A stretch of DNA of 5,729 nucleotides from Clostridia bacterium (GTDB lineage: Bacteria > Bacillota_E > RBS10-35 > JAJYVN01): NCBI GenBank assembly GCA_027335515.1, contig DAHWHT010000321.1, positions 1 through 5,729 of the forward strand, given 5' to 3'. The notes beneath the pieces were generated by a model, which saw only the letters and a program-made list of their open reading frames with translations, was not told where the DNA came from and made no database searches. A program made the translations under genes and the position numbers. This document shows, in pieces, positions 1-4,935 of the stretch. Each line of letters begins with the position of its first letter. Position 1 is the first letter of the stretch.

Positions 1-69
1 CACGGCGGCGGCGGCCACGGTTGCCCAAAACCAGCGGTCAGCGCGCCCGAATCGGTTACCGGCCATCAT
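1..69 (-). CDS. Partial gene downstream of blaI, possibly BlaR1/M56-type membrane peptidase (N-terminus only)
   Basis: An open frame of 23 codons begins with two successive ATG codons (69-67 and 66-64) and runs off the left edge of the window. It overlaps the end of the BlaI-family gene by 14 bases, the usual layout of translationally coupled genes. The visible peptide starts polar (MMAGNRFGRADR) and turns hydrophobic (WFWATVAAAAV), as expected at the start of a first membrane segment. BlaI/MecI repressors are very often followed by a BlaR1/MecR1 or M56-type zinc metalloprotease that senses the signal and cleaves the repressor. That family call rests on neighbourhood only; no peptidase motif is inside the window. 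It could be another membrane protein. Confidence 0.45.
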   Translation of the reverse strand, partial: MMAGNRFGRADRWFWATVAAAAV

Positions 70-451
70 CTTCACGTTCACCACCGATTGGGCAGGATCC
101 GTCACACGCGATGGGAGGCGAGGTATGTACTACTTCCGTGAACGCGACGGCGGCGAGGTCACCGAAATCCTCCACCATCCCTTGGGCCAACTGACGGGTG
201 ACCGCGGCGACGAACGTAGCCCGACTCACGGCCGGCCGGAATCGGTAATTGCGCCGAGTGCCGGTCCGGACCACTAGGCCTTTGTCCGTCAGCCGCACCA
301 GCACCGTCATCACCGTGTTCAGCATCACCCGCTGCCCGAGCGCGGCGCACACCTCTGGCGCGGTATGCTCGCCGCCCGCCCATAGGGCCTCCATAATATC
401 TGCCTCCAGCACCCCGAGCAGGCGATGCATGCCTCGGGCATCCAGCCGCAC
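56..451 (-). CDS. BlaI/MecI/CopY-family transcriptional repressor
   Basis: This is a winged-helix DNA-binding repressor of the penicillinase-repressor family, which binds as a dimer to operators near its own promoter and is usually inactivated by proteolysis or metal binding. The family signatures are clear: LGVLEADIMEALW in the first helix, and NTVMTVLVRLTDKGLVVR in the recognition helix and turn into the wing. About 131 residues from the GTG at 451 is normal for the family. The C-terminus carries Cys-Asp-Gly-Ser-Cys, which could bind metal as the CxC motifs of CopY do, but this is unproven. The frame stays open back to a GTG at 514, but that codon lies inside a putative operator, at or upstream of the likely transcript start, and has no ribosome binding site. 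A strong GGAGGAGG (489-482) precedes an in-frame ATA at 475. The GTG at 451 is given as the first normal start after it; the true start is uncertain. The 3' end overlaps the next gene. Confidence 0.85.
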   Translation of the reverse strand: MRLDARGMHRLLGVLEADIMEALWAGGEHTAPEVCAALGQRVMLNTVMTVLVRLTDKGLVVRTGTRRNYRFRPAVSRATFVAAVTRQLAQGMVEDFGDLAAVAFTEVVHTSPPIACDGSCPIGGEREDDGR

Positions 452-503
452 CGCTGACAGCCAGCTCTTCTCTATGGTCCCCCTCCTCCGGCATGCGCTG
501 TTC

Positions 504-521
504 CTATACGACACAGCATAG
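504..521. promoter_or_regulatory. Candidate BlaI-type operator dyad
   Basis: An 18-bp imperfect palindrome, CTATAC-N6-GCATAG, has five of six base pairs matching in its arms. It covers the downstream edge of the proposed -10 box of the blaI-like gene and its likely transcription start, where a self-repressing BlaI-family protein would be expected to bind. It also sits between this gene and the divergent DUF4396 gene and could control both. It does not match the classical TACAnnTGTA box well, so the assignment is inference from position and symmetry. Confidence 0.35.
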
Positions 522-548
522 AATATTTCCCACGGTTATAAACGGCAA
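520..548 (-). promoter_or_regulatory. Candidate sigma-70-type promoter of the blaI-like gene
   Basis: On the minus strand TTGCCG (548-543) and TATTCT (525-520) are separated by exactly 17 bases. Each matches the consensus at four of six positions. The implied transcript start near 512 leaves a short leader before the GGAGGAGG at 489-482. It also excludes the GTG at 514 as a translation start. Confidence 0.4.
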
Positions 549-582
549 GGCGATCGGAAAACTGGGCTTCCAAAGGGAGATC

Positions 583-1482
583 ATGGGTCGTCCTCCTCTG
601 GTTCCTGCTCACAGCGCTGTCGGTGCTTGTCGTCGGAGTCGACATCCGCCGCACCCCGGAGGCTCCGGTGATGAAGTCGGGCTTTGTGATCGTCACCGCC
701 CTCACCGGCCCGGTCGGCGCGTTCCTCTACGTCCTCGGCTGCCGCGAGCCGCTGCCGGGGACCCACGAGCGGTACGTGGCCGCGAAGTGGCGGCAGGTCC
801 TCGGGTCCACCCCGCACTGCGTTGCCGGAGACGGCCTGGGGATCCTGGCGGCAGCCGTGGTGAGCGCAGCGTCGGCTTACCTCTGCGCGCCGAACTGGCG
901 GTGGAGTACCTGACCGGCTTCCTCTTTGGCTGGACTGTTTTTCAGGCGCTCTTCTTGCGGGGCATGGTTGGCGGATCCTATGGCCGGGCCCTGGCCAGCA
1001 CAGTCCTGCCGGAGAGTTTCTGTCCATGAACGGGGTCATGGCGGGCATGGTGGCTGTCATGGTGCCGGCCATGGCGCGGGTACCTGGGGTGGATACGCCC
1101 GATTCACCACGCTTTTGGTTTGTGATGTCCATGGCGTTGTTGGCCGGTTGCACGGTCACCTACCCCATCAACTGGTGGCTTGTGGGGCAGGGTCTCAAAC
1201 ACGGGATGATGACGGTGCGACCCGAGGGCGATGCGCCTCCAACCGCCGGAGGCTTATGGGCTGCAGGGTACGCCCTGCGGGTTGAGTGCGAACACGACAG
1301 TGATGCTGCGGCGGTGGAACATCGCCACGGGCCCCACGGGTATCGCGGCGCCCCGCTCGGCTGTGCATAAAGGGGCTCACGCGGACCATCCCCTCGGGGT
1401 CCCGGGTCGCCAACTCGTCCGTGCGAGCGCGATCACCCTGGGGCTTCTCGCGCTCGCCTTCGGGATCACGGGTGTGCTCTGA
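583..1482 (+). pseudogene. DUF4396-family membrane protein gene, broken by several frameshifts
   Basis: Joined across frames, the sequence reads as one DUF4396-type polytopic membrane protein of unknown function. The parts in order are: an ATG at 583 after AAGGGAG, in frame 1; a first hydrophobic segment and DIRRTPEAPVMK...VLGCREPLPGTHERY...HCVAGDG in frame 2 (about 587-868); VGLPLRAELAVEYLTGFLFGWTVFQ in frame 1 (about 871-1014); LSMNGVMAGMVAVMV, PRFWFVMSMALL and TYPINWWLVGQGLKHGM in frame 3 (1020 to about 1350); then a final hydrophobic helix, SAITLGLLALAFGITGVL, in frame 1, ending at the TGA at 1480-1482. Frame changes fall near 586, 866-873, 1014-1017 and about 1340-1370. Stops close each partial frame (911-913, 1027-1029, 1368-1370). 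The last frame change is the least certain because the linker is low in conservation. Each segment is well preserved at the amino-acid level, so decay is recent or the shifts are sequencing errors. The gene is divergent from the blaI-like repressor. Confidence 0.75.
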
Positions 1483-1516
1483 CCCGGATCGAAGGACGGC
1501 AGCGGACGACGGCAAA

Positions 1517-1541
1517 CAGACGCAGGACCTTCTCCTGTCTG
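1517..1541 (-). terminator. Hairpin between convergent genes, possible terminator of the efflux operon
   Basis: CAGA-CG-CAGGA, loop CCTTC, then TCCTG-TCTG forms nine base pairs with a two-base bulge. It lies between the TGA of the DUF4396 pseudogene (1482) and the TAA of the convergent CDF gene (1582). Read on the minus strand it is followed by TTTGCC, a very short T-run, so it is at best a weak intrinsic terminator for the metal operon. The rest of 1483-1581 shows nothing else that can be supported. Confidence 0.35.
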
Positions 1542-1581
1542 CGGGTGCGATGCTCGCGGCCATCGTGTTCCCGTTTCTCCG

Positions 1582-2568
1582 TTACCGATGGCCTGCCGCC
1601 ATGACATGGGGCTCCGTATCCTGGACGCAATTGAGATGTGGGCACGGACCGGTCTCCAGTTGAAGCGTCGTGTGGTCGATACCAAACCGCCGACGCAGGT
1701 TTGACCCAACGCGGCAGATGACTTCCTCTGTCCGGGAGAGCGGGACATCTCGTAACACCAGGTGGCCACTGAGCGCCGAGTGCACGCCGTCCAGGGTCCA
1801 TACATGTACGTGGTGGGCCGACAGAACTGCCTCGTCGGACTCCATGGCGGCGGCCACTGCGGCCGGATCAATCCCTGGGGGCGCGCCCTCCATCAGCACA
1901 TTCATCGTCTGCGCGACGATCCCCCAAGCGCCCCGTGCGATGAGGAGCGAAATCCCGACACTGACCAGCGGATCCCACCACAAGCGCCCAGTGAATACGA
2001 TCAGCACGCCGGCTACGAGCACGCCGGCAGATGCGGCCGCATCCCCCATGACGTGCAGCCATGCACTCCGCACGTTGAGGTTGCCCTTGGAACCGTGGTC
2101 ATGATCGCGGCCGAGCCGCAGCCCGATGAACAGGTTGCCAGCTAGGCCGATCGCAGCCACCACACACATGATCCACGGAGTCACAGATATGGGATGTAGG
2201 AACCGCGAAACGGATTCGGCCAGGATCCCCCCAGCGACCACAATCAGCGTCCCGGCATTGAACAGTGCGGCCAGAATGCCGGCGCGGTAATACCCGTAGG
2301 TCCGTTGTGGCGTCGGTGGCCGACTGGCCAAGCTGGTGGCATACCAGTCCAGCCCCAGGGAAAGGACGTCGCTTAGCATATGCCCTGCATCGCTGAGCAG
2401 GGCGAGGCTGTGCGATAACAGCCCTCCGGCCACTTCGGCCAACAGGATCGCCACGGCCACCCAAAACGCGGTTCCGAGAAATTGCCCGATCCCACCACCA
2501 CCATGATGGTGGTGGCCTTTGGGTCCATGTTCGTGATGGTCGTGGTCGTCACCACGTTCTCCAGACAA
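1582..2568 (-). CDS. czcD: Zinc-type cation diffusion facilitator (CzcD/ZnT-like)
   Basis: This 328-residue inner-membrane antiporter should export Zn2+ (possibly Cd2+ or Co2+) in exchange for protons. The N-terminus is histidine-rich (HDHHEHGPKGHHHH, residues 9-22), a likely cytosolic metal-binding region. Six membrane segments follow, between about residues 30 and 225. The transport site is visible as His63/Asp67 in SDAGHMLSD (TM2) and His172/Asp176 in HVMGDAAAS (TM5), the HxxxD pair typical of zinc CDFs. A second His stretch (HDHG, 156-159) lies between TM4 and TM5. The cytoplasmic C-terminal domain runs from about residue 230, with HHVHVW at 252-257 and a C309-P-H-L-N-C314 motif. The start is TTG at 2568, chosen because GGAGGG (2580-2575) is six bases upstream and because it gives normal family length. 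It is the third gene of the ArsR operon, 22 bases after the preceding transporter. The symbol is by family; exact substrate is inferred. Confidence 0.9.
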   Translation of the reverse strand: MSGERGDDHDHHEHGPKGHHHHGGGGIGQFLGTAFWVAVAILLAEVAGGLLSHSLALLSDAGHMLSDVLSLGLDWYATSLASRPPTPQRTYGYYRAGILAALFNAGTLIVVAGGILAESVSRFLHPISVTPWIMCVVAAIGLAGNLFIGLRLGRDHDHGSKGNLNVRSAWLHVMGDAAASAGVLVAGVLIVFTGRLWWDPLVSVGISLLIARGAWGIVAQTMNVLMEGAPPGIDPAAVAAAMESDEAVLSAHHVHVWTLDGVHSALSGHLVLRDVPLSRTEEVICRVGSNLRRRFGIDHTTLQLETGPCPHLNCVQDTEPHVMAAGHR

Positions 2569-2590
2569 GTCGATCCCTCCAGACTGGACC

Positions 2591-3235
2591 TCAGTCGCAG
2601 CCGCAACTTTCGGCGTGGCCCCGCGCCGCTTCGATGGCTTCCCAACCTTCGCGAACGATAAAGTAGCCGATGCCCAGAGCCGCCAACGGATCCGCCCACC
2701 ACCAACCGAACAAGGCGCGAAGCGCCAGGCCGATCAACAGAGTACCGGCCATGTAGGCACAGACGACACCGCAGGCGGCGTCCGCCCTCAGGGCTGCACT
2801 GCCAATGCGAGCCGCGACCTTGCGTTTGGCGGTCACGATCCACGGCATAATGACCGTGGACGCGGCGGCGAGGACCAAGCCAACGATGCTGCTCTCGGGG
2901 CGGGCATGCACTACGAAGTCGCGCAGTGCGCTGCCCACCACCCAAAGGGCCAGAAGGAAGAGCAGGATACCCACGATCGCCGAGGCCCCCCTCTCGGTGA
3001 CTTCGACGCTGCTGGCGCGTTGCCCGGCCTGCTCCGCCCGGAGGCGGCGTAGCAGCACACCGGCAGAGATGAGTTCAATCACGCTGTCGGCGCCGAAGGC
3101 AATCAGGGCGACACTGCCCGCGGTGACCCCCGCGACCAAACTCACGGCTGCCTCCACGCCCATCCAGCCGATGGACCACCACTCGATGGCGATACCACTG
3201 CGCAGGGCGCCAGCGTCAGACGCTCTGCCGCTCAT
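2591..3235 (-). CDS. Short CDF-like cation transporter (transmembrane domain only)
   Basis: A 214-residue membrane protein related to the cation diffusion facilitator superfamily, of the short type (TMEM163-like) often coded beside ArsR regulators. It has about six hydrophobic segments: residues 18-36, 38-62, 85-103, 115-134, 154-173 and 178-195. Acidic residues that could form the metal site are Asp50/Glu54 in FGADSVIEL, Asp152 in LRADAACG and Asp182 in WWADPLAALG, the last being a CDF hallmark. The HxxxD pair of the neighbouring zinc CDF is absent, so its metal may differ. There is no cytoplasmic C-terminal domain; the chain ends HAESCGCD, a possible metal-binding tail. The ATG at 3235 is preferred because AAGGAGG (3250-3244) is eight bases upstream; the frame is open 69 bases further but without a site. 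It overlaps the arsR-like gene by 20 bases, implying coupled translation. Confidence 0.85.
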   Translation of the reverse strand: MSGRASDAGALRSGIAIEWWSIGWMGVEAAVSLVAGVTAGSVALIAFGADSVIELISAGVLLRRLRAEQAGQRASSVEVTERGASAIVGILLFLLALWVVGSALRDFVVHARPESSIVGLVLAAASTVIMPWIVTAKRKVAARIGSAALRADAACGVVCAYMAGTLLIGLALRALFGWWWADPLAALGIGYFIVREGWEAIEAARGHAESCGCD

Positions 3236-3605
3236 CGGCCGTGCCTCCTTGGTGGACCTCTGCGCGCAACCGGGCCAGCCATGGTCCCAGGGACGGATCC
3301 GCAAGGCGGTAAAATGCCATGCGTCCCTCCTTGCGATAACGCACCATACCGAAGGTGCGCAGGATCTTCAGATGCTGGGACGTGGCTGTTTGGCTGATAC
3401 CGAGCAGCGCACTCAGGTCACAGACGCAGAGTTCCGCCAACGACAAGGCGGATAGGATCCGCAGACGTGTCGGGTCTCCCAGGGCTCGGAACCGGTCCGC
3501 CTCCACCTGGGCGCGCTCTTCGTCGGCGAGCATGGGCTGAAGCGCCGCAAGCTTGGTTCCATGGACCACGCGCGCCTCGCAAGCACCTTCGTCCCGCGCG
3601 ACCAT
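3216..3605 (-). CDS. ArsR/SmtB-family metal-sensing repressor (CadC type)
   Basis: A 129-residue winged-helix dimeric repressor that should leave its operator when metal binds. The family core is RFRALGDPTRLRILSAL (residues 38-54), then ELCVCDLSALLG (59-69), then the recognition helix SQTATSQHLKILR (71-83) and the wing (RYRKEGRMAFYRL, 89-101). Cys60 and Cys62 of ELCVCDL match the alpha-3 metal site of CadC/ArsR. An N-terminal Cys9, with nearby His15, could complete a CadC-like alpha-3N site for Cd, Pb or Zn. The C-terminal helix has Asp103 and His118 but not the full DxH...HxxE pattern of SmtB alpha-5 sites. The ATG at 3605 follows a GGGGGG stretch by seven bases and gives family length; a GTG directly before it is possible. 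The frame is open up to 3875 but that extension runs through the promoter. It heads the operon with the two CDF-type genes. Confidence 0.92.
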   Translation of the reverse strand: MVARDEGACEARVVHGTKLAALQPMLADEERAQVEADRFRALGDPTRLRILSALSLAELCVCDLSALLGISQTATSQHLKILRTFGMVRYRKEGRMAFYRLADPSLGPWLARLRAEVHQGGTADERQSV

Positions 3606-3632
3606 CACAGCACCCCCCGAAGCCCGGCATAG

Positions 3633-3648
3633 ATGCGCATATGCGTAT
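3633..3648. promoter_or_regulatory. Candidate ArsR-family operator
   Basis: ATGCGCATATGCGTAT is a 16-bp palindrome with one mismatched pair around a perfect CGCATATGCG core. AT-flanked dyads of this kind are typical of ArsR/SmtB operators. It lies 27 bases upstream of the arsR-like ATG and directly downstream of the proposed -10 box, where repressor binding would block initiation. Confidence 0.6.
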
Positions 3649-3677
3649 ATGTTAATCAGGTCACACGTGGAACGCAA
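3649..3677 (-). promoter_or_regulatory. Candidate promoter of the arsR-CDF-CDF operon
   Basis: On the minus strand TTGCGT (3677-3672) and TAACAT (3654-3649) are spaced by 17 bases. The -10 matches four of six consensus positions and the -35 three of six. The -10 abuts the palindromic operator, which supports the pairing. The motif match alone is modest. Confidence 0.4.
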
Positions 3678-3710
3678 CCAATGAGAAGGCGAAGCCGACC
3701 GGCCGATGGT

Positions 3711-3760
3711 GGAATTTCGCATGAAGGGACATGAAGGAATTTGGGCAAAGGTAAAATGAG
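3711..3760 (+). repeat. 25-bp tandem direct repeat upstream of the recombinase gene
   Basis: GGAATTT begins both 3711 and 3736. Over the two 25-base units about 15 positions agree, and a shorter repeat CATGAAGG (3720-3727 and 3730-3737) lies across the junction. The repeats sit in the 215-base gap between the arsR-like start and the recombinase start. They could be binding sites for the recombinase or transposase, for example part of a resolution site or transposon end. Function is inferred from position only. The repeats are imperfect, so chance cannot be excluded. Confidence 0.4.
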
Positions 3761-3820
3761 CCGGGGCGGAGAACCATCTCACTGCACAGAATGGCCCTTC
3801 TGGGAAGTGAAGTGGTGTAA

Positions 3821-4933
3821 ATGCCCCCAAAAAGCACGCCTTCAAGACGGGCGTATCGCAACAAAAGCAATTCACAAAAGAATATCCCCTCTCTGGAGGT
3901 TGTCCCGGACAGCCTCGAGGCGTGGATAGACCGCTACCTAGAGTTGATCGTCCGCGGGGTCCGATCAGATGCTGTGACCGCGCAGATCGCCTTGCACCTC
4001 GACCGCTACCGGGTCCACTTCGTTGAGACGTACGGCCACGACAGGATTTCGGCCTGCCTGCCGCGGGATGTTCGCGATTGGCAGGAAGCGCTCGTTCGAA
4101 GAGGTCTGGCCCCGGCCACGGTCAATGGCCACATGGCCTCGCTGTCCGCGTTTACGACCTGGGTGCACGCGCAGGCTCCCGGTCTCTTTCCCGCCGGCGA
4201 TCCGGCCAAAGGGATCGGCTCGTTAGGGCTGCCGCCCCTGGAGCCCCGAGCGCTCACCGATGAGCAGGTGCGTTCCCTCAAAAACCTCTGCGATCGTCTG
4301 CCACGCTTCCATCAATTGAAGGGACGACGGCATAGCCGCACCCCCGAACCCCGACCCCGCGCCCGAGGCCGCCCATGGCGCGACCGGGCCATAGTGTTCG
4401 TGCTCCTCTCAACGGGCCTTCGGCGGGAGGAGCTGATCAGGCTCGACCTCGATCAGCTGCTGCCAGGCACTCCCGAAGAACTGCGGGTGGCACGGCGGGC
4501 GCGTATCGCCCGTGTCCGGGGAAAGGGCAAGACGGAGCGGTCGGTATTTCTGTCGGCGGATGCCCGCGGGGCTCTCGCCGACTACCTGGAACGCGAACGC
4601 CCCGGGGATGCGGACGACTCGTCAGCCCTATTTCTGAGCGCCAAGGGCATCCCCGCGCGGGCCGCGGATGGACGACTGTCAACGCGCGCAGTTAACCTCA
4701 TTCTCGAGCAGATTGGGCGCTGGCACGATGCGGATGTGCGCGATCCGACGCGGTCCATTTCACCCCTGCGGCCACACGACCTGCGGCACACATTTGCTTT
4801 TCAACTGGCGCGTGTCACGGGTGCGGACGCGTACGAACTGGAACGCCGGCTCGGGCACCGTTCCCAGCGGTATATCCAGCGCTATACAAACCCGCCCGAC
4901 GCTGTGGCAGCGGGCTATATCGAGGCGTTCTGA
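3821..4933 (+). CDS. Tyrosine-type site-specific recombinase
   Basis: A 370-residue recombinase of the XerC/D-integrase superfamily that cuts and rejoins DNA through a phosphotyrosine link. The N-terminal SAM-like core-binding domain spans about residues 30-120. The catalytic domain follows, with all expected residues: Arg201 (TGLRREEL), Lys235 (RGKGKTERS), His319 and Arg322 (HDLRH), His346 (LGHRS) and nucleophile Tyr355 (RYTN), nine residues after the last His as in Xer proteins. A basic Arg/Pro-rich insertion at residues 167-187 precedes the first catalytic Arg. The ATG at 3821 has only a weak ribosome binding site (AAGTGGTG), but no better start is seen; GGAGG at 3895 has no in-frame start after it. 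The stop is 2 bases before the transposase gene, so the two are almost certainly co-transcribed. In that setting it may resolve cointegrates, as the TniR resolvase does in Tn5053-type elements; this role is inference. It could instead be an integrase of the element. Confidence 0.92.
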   Translation: MPPKSTPSRRAYRNKSNSQKNIPSLEVVPDSLEAWIDRYLELIVRGVRSDAVTAQIALHLDRYRVHFVETYGHDRISACLPRDVRDWQEALVRRGLAPATVNGHMASLSAFTTWVHAQAPGLFPAGDPAKGIGSLGLPPLEPRALTDEQVRSLKNLCDRLPRFHQLKGRRHSRTPEPRPRARGRPWRDRAIVFVLLSTGLRREELIRLDLDQLLPGTPEELRVARRARIARVRGKGKTERSVFLSADARGALADYLERERPGDADDSSALFLSAKGIPARAADGRLSTRAVNLILEQIGRWHDADVRDPTRSISPLRPHDLRHTFAFQLARVTGADAYELERRLGHRSQRYIQRYTNPPDAVAAGYIEAF

Positions 4934-4935
4934 GC

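Noticed and set aside
159..494. Minus-strand frame starting at an ATG just before GGAGGAGG
   Set aside because: It is in a different frame from the conserved BlaI motifs and translates to Arg/Gly/Ala-rich sequence typical of a shadow.
581..1159. Minus-strand open frame opposite the DUF4396 region
   Set aside because: The plus strand carries conserved DUF4396 motifs here, and the antisense translation is low-complexity and unlike any family.
1421..1663. Frame with a hydrophobic stretch (LLLSAGAMLAAIVFPF) after the DUF4396 end
   Set aside because: It overlaps the DUF4396 tail and the CDF 3' end, has no clear start site and no recognisable family; probably chance.
1670..2145. Plus-strand open frames opposite the zinc CDF
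   Set aside because: They lie fully within a clear CDF gene on the other strand and show no protein-like features.
3236..3304. Upstream extension of the short CDF-like gene
   Set aside because: AAGGAGG stands eight bases before the ATG at 3235, and the extension adds only a polar stretch inside the arsR-like gene.
2805..3455. Long plus-strand open frame opposite the short CDF and ArsR genes
   Set aside because: It is an antisense shadow of well-supported genes with no recognisable domain; long antisense frames are common in GC-rich DNA.
3664..3669. CACGTG palindrome in the intergenic region
   Set aside because: A six-base palindrome is expected by chance and has no supporting context.
3752..3757. 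TAAAAT as -10 box for the recombinase gene
   Set aside because: No acceptable -35 lies 16-18 bases upstream, so a promoter call is not supported.
3608..3875. N-terminal extension of the ArsR-family frame by 90 residues
   Set aside because: It runs through the operator and promoter, has no family similarity and overlaps the recombinase start; the ATG at 3605 gives normal length.
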